A stretch of 64,000 nt of DNA from Tamlana carrageenivorans (GTDB lineage: Bacteria > Bacteroidota > Bacteroidia > Flavobacteriales > Flavobacteriaceae). The number at the start of each line of letters is the position of its first letter. The stretch's first letter is position 1. A program made the position numbers and the translations under genes. The stretch is taken from NCBI RefSeq assembly GCF_002893765.1, contig NZ_CP025938.1:3429501-3493500 (forward strand), in the 5' to 3' direction. Shown here in pieces: positions 44,788 to 53,354 of the stretch. Below the pieces are notes generated by a model, which made no database searches, had not been told where the DNA came from, and saw only the letters and a program-made list of their open reading frames with translations.

Positions 44788-46983
44788 CTACTTCCCCAAC
44801 TCCAATTGATTCTTAACCAAATGATAATAATTCCCTTTCTGTTTTACTAAACTCTCATGATTACCAACTTCAACAATTTTTCCTTGTTCCAATACTACAA
44901 TTTTGTCTGCATTTTTTACAGTACTTAAACGGTGTGCAATAACAACAACCGTTTTGTTTTTAAAAAAAGTATTTAATTTTTCCATTATCACTTTTTCATT
45001 ATTAGCATCTAACGCAGAAGTCGCCTCATCAAAAAACAAGAAATCAGGATTTTTATAAACCGCTCTTGCAATAAGTAATCGTTGGTTTTGTCCTGTACTT
45101 AAACCAACTCCTTCCATACCTATTTTTGTATTGTAGCTTAATGGCAAAGTTTCAATAAACTCTTTAATATTTGCCACGTCTACTGCATGAGCAAGTTTTT
45201 GTTTGTCTACATAATCTTCGCCAACTGCTATATTATTAGCAATAGTATCACTAAAAATATAGCCTTCTTGCATCACTACACCACTTTGACTTCGCCATGC
45301 TTTATGTGCGATATGTTTTAAATCGTGCTTACCTAATTTTATTTGTCCTTCGTTTGGCTCATAAAACTTTAAAAGCAGTTTCATCAAGGTAGTTTTACCA
45401 CTTCCACTTGTACCAACAATGGCAGTTATTTTATTGGTAGCAATAATTAAATCCAAATCTTTTAAAACCAATTGGTCGGAACCTATATAACGAAAAGACA
45501 CTTTATCTAATTGTAAATCAGCGTCTTTAGGTATATCACTTATTTTCTGTTCGTTTGCTTGTTCTTCATCTTCTTTATTGTGGATTTCAGACAGTCTATC
45601 TAAACTTATTTTAGCATCTTGAACTTGATGAATGAAATTAATAAGTTGGGATATTGGAGAGTTAAGTTGACCGACTATATAACTAATAGCTAACATCATC
45701 CCTAAAGTAATTTCTCCATCAATTACTAATTTTGCCGATAAAACAGTGATTAAAATATTTTTTAATTCATTAATGAATCCAGAGCCTACACTTTGATATT
45801 GTTCTAATGCTAAACCCTCTAATGAAATTTTAAAAAGCCTAGCTTGTAAAAACTCCCAAGACCAACGCTTTTGTTTTTCTGCATTATGTAGCTTAATTTC
45901 TTGCATACCATTTACAAGTTCAATAACCTTACTTTGTTCTTGACTAACTTGTGAAAAATGCTTGTAATCTATATCTCTACGTTTTTTTAAAAAAATAATT
46001 ACCCACAAAAGATATAAAATACTCCCCGATAAAAATATACCAAATAACACCAAATTATAATAAGCTAATACTAGACTAAACATTATTAAGTTAACCATTG
46101 AAAACAAAATACTTAAAGATGAAGTAGTTAGCATTTGTTCTATACGCTTATGGTCATTAATTCGTTGTAAAATGTCACCTGTCATTCGGGTATCAAAAAA
46201 GGCTATTGGAAGGTTCATCAATTTTATAAAGAAATCAGAAACTAAAGAGATGTTAATGCGAGTACTTAAATGCAATAATATCCAGCTTCTGACAACTTCT
46301 ATTGCTGTCCTGCCAATAAATAACGCCAATTGTGCAAATAGAATGAGATAAATAAAATGAATATTTTGGTTTTTAATACCTACATCAACAACGCTTTGGG
46401 TCAAAAATGGAAATATTAATTGTAATAAACTTGCAGTTATTAAACCAATGACTAACTGCCATAAAAACCGTTTATATTTAAAAACATATTTTGACAAGAA
46501 TTCAAACCCAAGGTTTGGCTTTTCTTTATCAAAATTGGAATCATAAAATTTTGGGGTAGGTTCTAAAAGAAGTGCAATGCCCTCATGAGTTTGTTCAGTA
46601 GCATTATTTCCTATCCAATGATTTAAAATCTCTTCTTTGGAATATGTTAATAAGCCATAAGCAGGGTCTGAAATATAAAAACTTTCTTTTCTTTTTTTAT
46701 AAAAAACAACATAATGATTTTTATTCCAATGCAATATGCAAGGTAAAGGGGCTTCTAATAAACGGTTTAATGATACTTTAACTCCAATACTTCTAAAACC
46801 GATTTTTTCCGAAGCCTCGCTTAAATTTAACAAGCTACTACCTTCACGAGTAGTCTCGCTTAAAGTTCTTAAATATTGTGTAGAAATGGTTCTTTTATAA
46901 TGTTTTGCAATTATTTTTAAACATGTCGCCCCACAATCCTTAAAATCTAGTTGTTTATAAAAAGGAAAATTATTTGCTTTCAA
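44788..46983 (-). CDS. C39-peptidase ABC exporter (peptidase-containing ATP-binding transporter)
   Basis: Bifunctional maturation and export protein of 731 residues. The N-terminal C39 peptidase has the catalytic triad C17 (QLDFKDCGATCL), H91 (NKNHYVVFYK) and D107 (ISDPAYG); such domains cut leader peptides after double-glycine. A six-helix membrane domain (about 165-440) and an ABC ATPase follow, with Walker A GTSGSGKTT, signature LSTGQNQR and Walker B FLFFDEATSALD. The precursor gene at 50797 ends its leader in GG, which fits. The start at 46983 overlaps the end of the lipoprotein gene by 14 bp, indicating one operon with coupled translation. Confidence 0.93.
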   Translation of the reverse strand: MKANNFPFYKQLDFKDCGATCLKIIAKHYKRTISTQYLRTLSETTREGSSLLNLSEASEKIGFRSIGVKVSLNRLLEAPLPCILHWNKNHYVVFYKKRKESFYISDPAYGLLTYSKEEILNHWIGNNATEQTHEGIALLLEPTPKFYDSNFDKEKPNLGFEFLSKYVFKYKRFLWQLVIGLITASLLQLIFPFLTQSVVDVGIKNQNIHFIYLILFAQLALFIGRTAIEVVRSWILLHLSTRINISLVSDFFIKLMNLPIAFFDTRMTGDILQRINDHKRIEQMLTTSSLSILFSMVNLIMFSLVLAYYNLVLFGIFLSGSILYLLWVIIFLKKRRDIDYKHFSQVSQEQSKVIELVNGMQEIKLHNAEKQKRWSWEFLQARLFKISLEGLALEQYQSVGSGFINELKNILITVLSAKLVIDGEITLGMMLAISYIVGQLNSPISQLINFIHQVQDAKISLDRLSEIHNKEDEEQANEQKISDIPKDADLQLDKVSFRYIGSDQLVLKDLDLIIATNKITAIVGTSGSGKTTLMKLLLKFYEPNEGQIKLGKHDLKHIAHKAWRSQSGVVMQEGYIFSDTIANNIAVGEDYVDKQKLAHAVDVANIKEFIETLPLSYNTKIGMEGVGLSTGQNQRLLIARAVYKNPDFLFFDEATSALDANNEKVIMEKLNTFFKNKTVVVIAHRLSTVKNADKIVVLEQGKIVEVGNHESLVKQKGNYYHLVKNQLELGK

Positions 46984-48601
46984 TCTTTTCTATTAAAATA
47001 GTATTATCATTCTTGTCCTTAATTTTGATGGTTAATTTAGAAACTGGAACACGAATTGTAATTTTATTATTTTTGATGTGGATAATTCTATTTATTATAG
47101 GAATACTACCTGATTTATACTTTTCGTATTCCTCTTGATAATAAACAGAAATTAATAACTCTTCATTAATATATTCATTGAATATATTTTTCTTTAGAGA
47201 TATATTGGTTAATTCTTTATTATCAAATATGGAATCAAGTATTGGTGTTGTATTATTCATTAAAAAATAATCAACATTTGTATCTATTTTTTTCTTACTC
47301 TTAAAATTATCTGATTTAATTAATAACAAATCATTTTTTATATCTGAAACAATATCAACTTGATTAATTGTTAAAGGGTCTGTATTTGTTAATTCTTTAA
47401 AATATGCAGCCATTCTTTTACCTTTTACTGTTTCTTTTTCATTAATATGGGCAATTCCTGCATAAACAAAAATTTTGGCTGTAGAGTCTTTTTCAATAAT
47501 CTTTTTTATATTTTTAGCTTGTGTTTCTTCTCTATTATTTGTTTCAAAATCATCATAGCTTACAATTTTAAACCCTAAATCTAATGCTTCTCTAATAAAT
47601 TGACCAAAATAAGGTTCTCTTGTATAATAACCATCATTTTTAATTGGATAACCTCTAAAGTTAAGTGAACTATCTCTATTCTTATAGACTGCTTCAATCG
47701 CTAAATATTTATACCCTTTATTGTTTAGTATTTTTAGAAGCTTATTAGCCACTACACGATGATTTGGTTCCCAGTGCATTTCATTAAGCATAACTACATT
47801 AGTGCGACTTGAAGCTTCTGAAATTGAATCAAAAACGGCATCATTAATAATAGCATTTCGTTTACTTATTATACTATCGACAGTCCGCTGTAAATATTTT
47901 TTCCTAGAAGATTGAAATTCATTAATTAAACTATCATATTCTATATTATTTGACATAAAAGAATTTACAGTTGCCAAATATTGAAATTGCATCCAATCCT
48001 TTTTTTTGGATTTAGGAATAAACGTATTTTTAAGTTTTTCTCTTACAAAAAGATAATTCGGATTATTTTTATAGGTTTCAAATATCTTAGAAAAGGTTAA
48101 TTTTTCAGAATTAGCGCTATCTAAAAGTATAGATTCAGTAAGTGCAAAACCATCTTTTAATATATGTTTAAGTCCCTTGAGTTTGTTCTTGCCTTTTAGA
48201 AGTAAATAAATTTCCGTATTTTTTTTTTTAAACAAAATGCGATTATTTACTGTATCTTTTACTATTAACTTTATAGAATCTTTAATTTTGGTTATCGCCT
48301 TTTTTGGTTCTTTATAAAAGAGAAAAATATTATATTCAGGGTCAGAACAAAAACCAAAAACCATTAAGTTTTTAAGCTTAATCCCTTTTAAATCTTTTAT
48401 AGCTAATTTAATTATCTTTTTTTGCTCTTTTTTGGGGTTATCAATTTTTGTGTCCCCAAAAAAATTAACACTCATATTTAAACTATCATTATAAAAAGTA
48501 CTTCCATTATAGTAATTAAATTTATTTTGAGGATGGTAAGTCCCGCAAGAAGTAAAAATTATTAACAAAAATAATATATATATATAATATTTATTTTTCA
48601 T
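46970..48601 (-). CDS. Lipoprotein with ChaN/EreA/TIKI-like domain, RiPP cluster
   Basis: A 543-residue protein from ATG 48601, which lies 11 bp inside the end of gwsS. The open frame extends to 48661, but the extra residues are gwsS shadow. A lipobox IIFTSC ends the signal peptide (Cys19). The middle domain has E274-x-H276 in VVMLNEMHWEPNH, then KYLAIEAVY and FVYAGIAHINEKE (H385), a layout like the ChaN/erythromycin-esterase/TIKI-TraB superfamily. Members bind metals or haem or block peptide pheromones. The C-terminus (about 430-543) is Ile/Lys-rich beta. A hydrolase, peptide-protecting or immunity role is possible; nothing proves it. Codon use is more AT-rich than in the core genes. Confidence 0.6.
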   Translation of the reverse strand: MKNKYYIYILFLLIIFTSCGTYHPQNKFNYYNGSTFYNDSLNMSVNFFGDTKIDNPKKEQKKIIKLAIKDLKGIKLKNLMVFGFCSDPEYNIFLFYKEPKKAITKIKDSIKLIVKDTVNNRILFKKKNTEIYLLLKGKNKLKGLKHILKDGFALTESILLDSANSEKLTFSKIFETYKNNPNYLFVREKLKNTFIPKSKKKDWMQFQYLATVNSFMSNNIEYDSLINEFQSSRKKYLQRTVDSIISKRNAIINDAVFDSISEASSRTNVVMLNEMHWEPNHRVVANKLLKILNNKGYKYLAIEAVYKNRDSSLNFRGYPIKNDGYYTREPYFGQFIREALDLGFKIVSYDDFETNNREETQAKNIKKIIEKDSTAKIFVYAGIAHINEKETVKGKRMAAYFKELTNTDPLTINQVDIVSDIKNDLLLIKSDNFKSKKKIDTNVDYFLMNNTTPILDSIFDNKELTNISLKKNIFNEYINEELLISVYYQEEYEKYKSGSIPIINRIIHIKNNKITIRVPVSKLTIKIKDKNDNTILIEKIESK

Positions 48602-49586
48602 TCCAAGTATTTGTATATGGGCTATAATTACAATCCGTGTTATGAATATATCTATCTTCAATTTTTATTGGGATTCTATTATCAGGACACATATATCTAA
48701 ATTCACAATCTTTACAAACACCAATTTTGTCTTTAGTTAAAGCCCATAGGTGCTGAAAACCTTCTTTAAAAACAATGGTTTTTATGTCCTCATCTTTAAT
48801 GTTTCCGTAATATTCTCTATGAACAAAAGATGGCTTTACCTCTCCATTATTATTTATATATGCTCTTCTGTTGAAGTATAGGTTATGGTTTAACGATTCA
48901 AGATATGCCTTTATGTTTAGTGTAAAACTTTTAATGCCAGATATTCTTCTTGTTAGTAGTTTGTTTAAATCGTTTTTAAAATATTCTACACTTTCATCTT
49001 CTGTATTCGTTATATCGTTATTAGGGCTATTAAAAAAAATCAATTTCTTTAGTCTTTCATGTTTGTTTTTTAAGGCTATGACCTCCTTAATTAAATTATC
49101 ATCAAATAATGATATAAATGTAATTAGCTTAACTCTAGACTCATTCAATAATTTTAATACTTTATTTAAGTTTTCAGTAGAATTACTTGAATTAATAATT
49201 ACAATATGCTCTACACCCGTATTATCAATAAAATTTTCTAAAAAACTCTTTTTAAACTCCTGTAAAGAATCTATTTCGATAAATAAAAAATCTAAATAAA
49301 GAGGTTTTTCTATAGCAGAACTCATAGCAGGAAATACATCTTTGTTATCTGTTGTAAAAATTATTTCACTTGATAACAGATAATCAAAGTGTTTTTCTAA
49401 ATGTTCTTTTTGAGAAGAATAGTCACTAAACAGGGTATCTATTCCTTTATTTTCATAGTCTTTGAAAACTTCAATTACAGAATTTGGTATAAAATACAAA
49501 TTTAATCTTTGTAAATCATAGACTGCAGTTCTATTTGCTCCTCTTACTAACTTGCAACACTCATAAAATCTATAATACTTTTTCAT
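48591..49586 (-). CDS. gwsS: Grasp-with-spasm system SPASM-domain peptide maturase
   Basis: A 331-residue protein that begins MKKYYRFYECCKLVRGANRTAVYDL and ends with a SPASM-like cysteine set: C291, C294, C300 and C319 (GVCKDCEFRYMCPDNR...NTDCNYSPY). It has no radical-SAM CxxxCxxC motif, so it is the SPASM-only partner known from grasp-with-spasm RiPP clusters. It probably helps the ATP-grasp ligase or holds the substrate; the exact job is not shown. Its ATG overlaps the stop of the 59-residue ORF (ATGA). Confidence 0.88.
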   Translation of the reverse strand: MKKYYRFYECCKLVRGANRTAVYDLQRLNLYFIPNSVIEVFKDYENKGIDTLFSDYSSQKEHLEKHFDYLLSSEIIFTTDNKDVFPAMSSAIEKPLYLDFLFIEIDSLQEFKKSFLENFIDNTGVEHIVIINSSNSTENLNKVLKLLNESRVKLITFISLFDDNLIKEVIALKNKHERLKKLIFFNSPNNDITNTEDESVEYFKNDLNKLLTRRISGIKSFTLNIKAYLESLNHNLYFNRRAYINNNGEVKPSFVHREYYGNIKDEDIKTIVFKEGFQHLWALTKDKIGVCKDCEFRYMCPDNRIPIKIEDRYIHNTDCNYSPYTNTWNEK

Positions 49587-49762
49587 AAAAAAGCAGATTT
49601 ATAATATAAATAACATCTCATTTTATCAGTATTATATAATTTGGATTTGGCGTAATGTAATTCGTTTATTTGAGTAATAACATTCTTTTTTTCTATAAAA
49701 AACACAGATGCAGGTAACTTATCTCGATAGTCATCTGGAAGAATATCTATTAGTTTTGTCAT
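49583..49762 (-). CDS. Unknown 59-residue ORF between gwsG and gwsS
   Basis: A small ORF starting 2 bp after the gwsG stop and ending in an ATGA overlap with gwsS. The product (MTKLIDILPDDYRDKLPASV at residues 1-20, then FFIEKKNVITQ...) is Lys/Tyr-rich with no signal peptide, no membrane segment and one Cys. The tight overlaps on both sides argue that it is translated. I do not recognise a family; it could be a leader-recognition helper or a small partner of the SPASM protein. Confidence 0.6.
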   Translation of the reverse strand: MTKLIDILPDDYRDKLPASVFFIEKKNVITQINELHYAKSKLYNTDKMRCYLYYKSAFL

Positions 49763-49764
49763 AA

Positions 49765-50727
49765 TTAATTAGAGTTTTTATATAAATATTGAGCAACTTT
49801 TTTATGCAAATTGTAGTTACACGGAGTGCTAGTCATTCCAAATTGACCTGATGGATTTACTTCTAAAAAATAATACATATTATCTGTGGCATGAATCATG
49901 TCAATTGAGCCTGTATTTAGCCCTAGCTTTTTCATCAAATTGTCAATACTATCTTTTATATTATTTGGTAATGAATAAGGAACATATCTTGTTGGATTCT
50001 CCATATCATAACTTCTAAAATCTATTTTAGTCTTGGGGTTACTTTGAGAAAATATTGCCATTGAATAAAAATCTCCATCCAAATAAAAAATCCTCAACTC
50101 TAAAATTTTATCTGTGTATTTTTGAAATAATGTGGGGCTAAATTTATCAGATATAGAGGCGGTGCTTTCTATTTTTTTAGTGAAAAAAGGATAATTACCA
50201 GCATCATATTCAACATGTTTACCTTCTCCTAGTGATTTGGTTAACACTTCGTTATTATTAAACTCAAAAAAAACATCTAGTGCTTTTTTATTTGAAAGAA
50301 TTTTAGTTTTCGGAATATTTAAACCACATTCTTGGGCTGTTTTTAAAACCTCCAATTTAGTTGGCATATTTCCTTTTCTATAAAACCATTTTTTGCTGTC
50401 TAACAAGTTAAAAATAGTAGACCTTATTACAATAAACTCTGTGTAAAGATATTTTGTTATATCACTTTTCTTGTTAAATACTTTTTCATACGATTTTAGA
50501 AATCCAAATTTCCTAAACCATACTACAGATATATCTTTCAAAAATATCTTTATATTTCCTTGACTGAAATATGCTTGCGATTCATTAGATAAATCGTAAT
50601 AAAAACCTACATTTCCTTTTAATAAATCTTCATCATTTAAACGAAAAAATGGAGTATTAAAATGAACTAACCAATCTATTACATTTTGGGTGTCTAAATC
50701 TGTGGGAGTGCTCAATATAAGTATCAT
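49765..50727 (-). CDS. gwsG: Grasp-with-spasm system ATP-grasp peptide maturase
   Basis: ATP-grasp ligase of 320 residues, related to the graspetide (microviridin-type) ligases that form ester or amide cross-links between acidic and Ser/Thr/Lys side chains. The N-terminal region (MILILSTPTDLDTQNVIDWL) is followed by an ATP-grasp fold with LTKSLGEGKHVEY, LFQKYTDKILELRIFYLDGDF and the metal-binding EVNPSGQFG (E289, N291) near the end. The order precursor-gwsG-gwsS is the defining layout of this RiPP class in Bacteroidota. Confidence 0.9.
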   Translation of the reverse strand: MILILSTPTDLDTQNVIDWLVHFNTPFFRLNDEDLLKGNVGFYYDLSNESQAYFSQGNIKIFLKDISVVWFRKFGFLKSYEKVFNKKSDITKYLYTEFIVIRSTIFNLLDSKKWFYRKGNMPTKLEVLKTAQECGLNIPKTKILSNKKALDVFFEFNNNEVLTKSLGEGKHVEYDAGNYPFFTKKIESTASISDKFSPTLFQKYTDKILELRIFYLDGDFYSMAIFSQSNPKTKIDFRSYDMENPTRYVPYSLPNNIKDSIDNLMKKLGLNTGSIDMIHATDNMYYFLEVNPSGQFGMTSTPCNYNLHKKVAQYLYKNSN

Positions 50728-50746
50728 ACATTTAATTTAAAAGAAT

Positions 50747-50775
50747 AAGGAGGGGAAATAAACATTCCTCTCCTT
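50747..50775 (-). promoter_or_regulatory. Hairpin between precursor and gwsG
   Basis: AAGGAGAGGAA and TTCCCCTCCTT (one mismatch) form an 11-bp stem with a 7-nt loop in the 70-bp gap after the precursor stop. It may be a leaky terminator or RNA-stability element that keeps precursor transcript above enzyme transcript. Confidence 0.5.
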
Positions 50776-50796
50776 AATTTAAACAAGGTTTAACTT

Positions 50797-50949
50797 TTAG
50801 TCCCAAGAATCATCAGGTCCATCATCTGGATTTCCTCCGTTGTCACCAACAGTTACCGTGTTTTGGTCTGAAAATGCCATAGCCATTCTTCCTCCATAAA
50901 CGGTTTTTAATTCAACTTTCTCACAATTGAAATCTTCTAATTTTTTCAT
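50797..50949 (-). CDS. RiPP precursor peptide, grasp-with-spasm class (50 aa)
   Basis: A 50-residue ORF with the leader MKKLEDFNCEKVELKTVYGG (1-20), which ends in the double glycine cut by C39 peptidases. The following 30-residue core begins RMAMAFSDQNTVTVGDNGG and continues to the C-terminal DDSWD. It has acceptors S27, T31, T33 and S48 and many acidic residues (D28, D36, D42, D43, D46, D47, D50), with no Lys or Glu. That suits Thr/Ser-to-Asp ester cross-links by the neighbouring ligase. It is the first gene of the cluster and too short for usual ORF cut-offs. Confidence 0.88.
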   Translation of the reverse strand: MKKLEDFNCEKVELKTVYGGRMAMAFSDQNTVTVGDNGGNPDDGPDDSWD

Positions 50950-51102
50950 AAAAATAAATATAAAAGTTAAAAATTAGTCATAAAATTTTTACAATTATAA
51001 GACTTTGCCAAGTATTGACGTTCAAATATCCGTTTAATTATCTTACATTACTATTCGTTATTTAAATAAAACCATTACTTTTACGCATAAACAAGTTGTA
51101 TT

Positions 51103-51447
51103 ATGAATAACAGTATTGGTTATAGAATTAAAAAAGTTAGAGAAAATAAAGGCATTTCTCAAGAAGCAATGGCATTAGAGTTAGATATTACACAATCTAA
51201 CTATGGCAGATTAGAAAAAAGTGATAATAGGTTAACTATACCAAAAATTCAAAAAATAGCAAAAGTGTTGGATATTACAATATCCTATTTGTTTGATGAA
51301 AAATCTGAAAAAATTATTAACCAACATAATAACGAGAACGTACAAGCTTATAATGTAGAAACAATTATAAATGCAGATAAAGAGCATATTACTTCATTAA
51401 AAGAAGAAATAGCTTATTTGAGAGAGTTATTAAAAAAGGAAAAATAG
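51103..51447 (+). CDS. XRE-family HTH regulator
   Basis: A 114-residue DNA-binding protein. The HTH_3 domain fills residues 5-65 (IGYRIKKVRENKGISQEAMALELDITQSNYGRLEKSD). The C-terminus (about 80-114) forms a predicted coiled coil (ADKEHITSLKEEIAYLRELLKKEK), probably for dimerisation. It is divergent from the RiPP precursor, with a 150-bp gap, so control of that cluster is plausible. Confidence 0.85.
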   Translation: MNNSIGYRIKKVRENKGISQEAMALELDITQSNYGRLEKSDNRLTIPKIQKIAKVLDITISYLFDEKSEKIINQHNNENVQAYNVETIINADKEHITSLKEEIAYLRELLKKEK

Positions 51448-52163
51448 TGCTAATAGCCCATTTCATACACATTCCCTCTTCACTCCTATATTCGCTTCAG
51501 TCAAAGCGCATTCCATTACTTTTTTTGAAGAAACTTATGTAAAAGATTTTTTTAAATAAAATTAGAACAAGAAAACTTTGCTTTACCAAAGCAAAGTTAC
51601 CTAATGCGGGCCATTATAGTGCATTTTACAACAATTAGCTAAATAGCGCTTTTTCGCGATATTTGACATAATTGTAACTCTGTAACCGCTTATTTAAAAC
51701 TAGGCCTTACTAAATCCTAATTCAAAAGTTCTAATAGTTAAGTAAAATATTGAAAACTTATCATTTACTATCTTTTCAGTATTAAGTGGTTATGGTTCAT
51801 AAATTTTCAAATACGCGATTCTCATGGATTGACACCAGCGCTTAATTTTCTACGAAATTGGAAGTTTTCAAATTAATTCAACAAATTAGTTAAAAACAAA
51901 TTTAACATATCTAGTTGGCCAAAAGTATTTTCCTTTAATTTCAATTTCATCCCCAATAGCTCCTATAAGTATCAAAAATGATTTGGTTCTTAAAAAGGAC
52001 AATAATTAAGAGAGGGTTTCTACAAACTACATAATAACTTGTTTTTATAGCGTATTCCCTTTCGAAAAGGATCAAACTTTATTTTAATCAAGCTAACCGT
52101 CCATTTTTATTCAAGTTATTTTTGATAAAAGAAGGTAATACTAACGTTTAAAATAAAAAACTC
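51448..52163. other. Long AT-rich intergenic region with a hairpin
   Basis: About 715 bp with no gene I can support. A perfect 11-bp hairpin (AACTTTGCTTT, loop ACC, AAAGCAAAGTT) sits at 51574-51598. On the minus strand a 40-codon open stretch (52005-51886) ending KYFWPTRYVKFVFN could be a gene remnant, but I cannot match it. Confidence 0.5.
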
Positions 52164-52412
52164 ATGAAAAAGGAACAGGACAAAAAAGATACATCTAAAC
52201 AGGTAGATTTAGATGTACAAAACAGTAAAATGCTAAGAAAGACTAAAAATGAACCCGAAAGCGCCAAGGAGAATTTAGATATTCCTGGCGGAAGAACGGC
52301 TAGGCCTTTAACCAATGACAGGCATCAGGATCAGAAGAAAGATGATAAGAAACCTAAAAAAGAGCCCATAGAAAATATTGAATTGGACACCGATCCGGGT
52401 AACGAAAAATAA
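52164..52412 (+). CDS. Small hydrophilic conserved hypothetical protein
   Basis: An 82-residue, highly charged protein (Lys, Asp, Glu) with no signal or membrane segment: MKKEQDKKDTSKQVDLDVQN... and a central PGGRTARPLTNDRHQDQ. It looks intrinsically disordered. It converges on the small membrane-protein gene at 52417. The function is unknown, and coding status rests on the open frame and ATG with A-rich upstream. Confidence 0.6.
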   Translation: MKKEQDKKDTSKQVDLDVQNSKMLRKTKNEPESAKENLDIPGGRTARPLTNDRHQDQKKDDKKPKKEPIENIELDTDPGNEK

Positions 52413-52416
52413 ACGC

Positions 52417-52596
52417 TTATTTTTTATCCTTCTGCTTTTGTTTTCTCCAAAGAAAATAAAGAATTGCAATAACTATAGGTAAAATGATAAACACAATGAC
52501 CTCAAATGGGTCAGACAAATCCAGAGGCTGATTGTCGTCTGGATTTGGTGTTCCTATAGGTAATTGTAATGCTATAAAGTTTATGAGGGATTTCAT
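52417..52596 (-). CDS. Small single-pass membrane protein (59 aa)
   Basis: A 59-residue ORF: a polar N-terminal part with PIGTPNPDDNQPLDLSDP (13-30), then one hydrophobic helix (about 31-49) and a basic tail (RKQKQKDKK). Proteins of this layout recur in Flavobacteriaceae, often misnamed. Its stop lies 5 bp from that of the gene at 52164 on the other strand. The function is unknown. Confidence 0.65.
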   Translation of the reverse strand: MKSLINFIALQLPIGTPNPDDNQPLDLSDPFEVIVFIILPIVIAILYFLWRKQKQKDKK

Positions 52597-52722
52597 GATT
52601 TTGAGTTTTTTGTTATTATTGATAGATGCTTCACTGCGTTCTGCATGACAACTACCTCTATTAAACGTTAACTTTCAAAATGAAGTATATCATTCATTAG
52701 GAGGCACGAATAAAAAATCGTT

Positions 52723-53235
52723 TTATTTTGAATAAGCACCCGAAGAATATGTTAGTTCATAACTATGGGTGTAAATTTCAAAAACAATTCCAAATGGGTC
52801 TTCAACATAACACATTTTGAATGGCTTGTCATTTGGATAGTATGATCTAATAGGCATTCTTTGTTTTCCTCCGTATGACAAAATTTTATCAATAAGTTCT
52901 TCAATATTGGGGTCTTGAACGCAAAAGTGAAATAACCCTGTATTGAAAGGATTAAATTCTGGTGCTTCTTTAATGCCATTCGGAAAAGAAAATAATTCTA
53001 TTCCAATACCATCGGAAGTTGCTAAATGAGCAATTTCAAATGCTGTCCAATCGTCTCCGAAAACGTCAATGCACATTTGACCAATGGCGGTTTCCTTTTC
53101 CTTTTTTACGGTTGAAGGTTCCATAATGATGTACCAGCCCATAACTTCCGAATAGAATTTAACGGCTTCTTTTATATTTGGAACGGTTATTCCGATATGC
53201 GAAAATGATTTTGGATAATTGTTACTACTTGTCAT
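52723..53235 (-). CDS. VOC-family (glyoxalase/bleomycin resistance-like) protein
   Basis: A 170-residue metal-binding vicinal oxygen chelate protein. Two beta-alpha-beta-beta-beta modules are visible: SHIGITVPNIKEAVKFYSEVMGWY at 12-35 and the C-terminal CYVEDPFGIVFEIYTHSY. Likely ligand residues are His13, His102 and Glu154. The substrate is unknown. It is divergent from an HxlR regulator, a usual pairing, so the regulator probably controls it. Confidence 0.86.
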   Translation of the reverse strand: MTSSNNYPKSFSHIGITVPNIKEAVKFYSEVMGWYIIMEPSTVKKEKETAIGQMCIDVFGDDWTAFEIAHLATSDGIGIELFSFPNGIKEAPEFNPFNTGLFHFCVQDPNIEELIDKILSYGGKQRMPIRSYYPNDKPFKMCYVEDPFGIVFEIYTHSYELTYSSGAYSK

Positions 53236-53354
53236 ATGTTTTATTTTTAAAGCAAAATTAGTCTATATTTGTCTTATTGGCAATAACCTACCAAAAAGTA
53301 ATATAGTTACCAAAACGAGTAAATTAAAGAATATCAACAATATAAGTTTAAATT
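53236..53354. promoter_or_regulatory. Divergent control region of the VOC and HxlR genes
   Basis: A 119-bp gap holding a TATATTTG box (plus strand, about 53261-53268). The palindromic TTATTGGCAATAA follows, with nearby ACCTACC and GTTACC repeats. These are candidate HxlR-type operator half-sites. Confidence 0.4.

Noticed and set aside
48591..49586. Radical SAM enzyme
   Set aside because: The cysteines at the C-terminus are SPASM-like, but no CxxxCxxC radical-SAM motif exists anywhere in the protein.
51886..52005. 40-codon minus-strand stretch ending KYFWPTRYVKFVFN
   Set aside because: Could be a gene remnant, but it is short, has no start and matches no family I can name.
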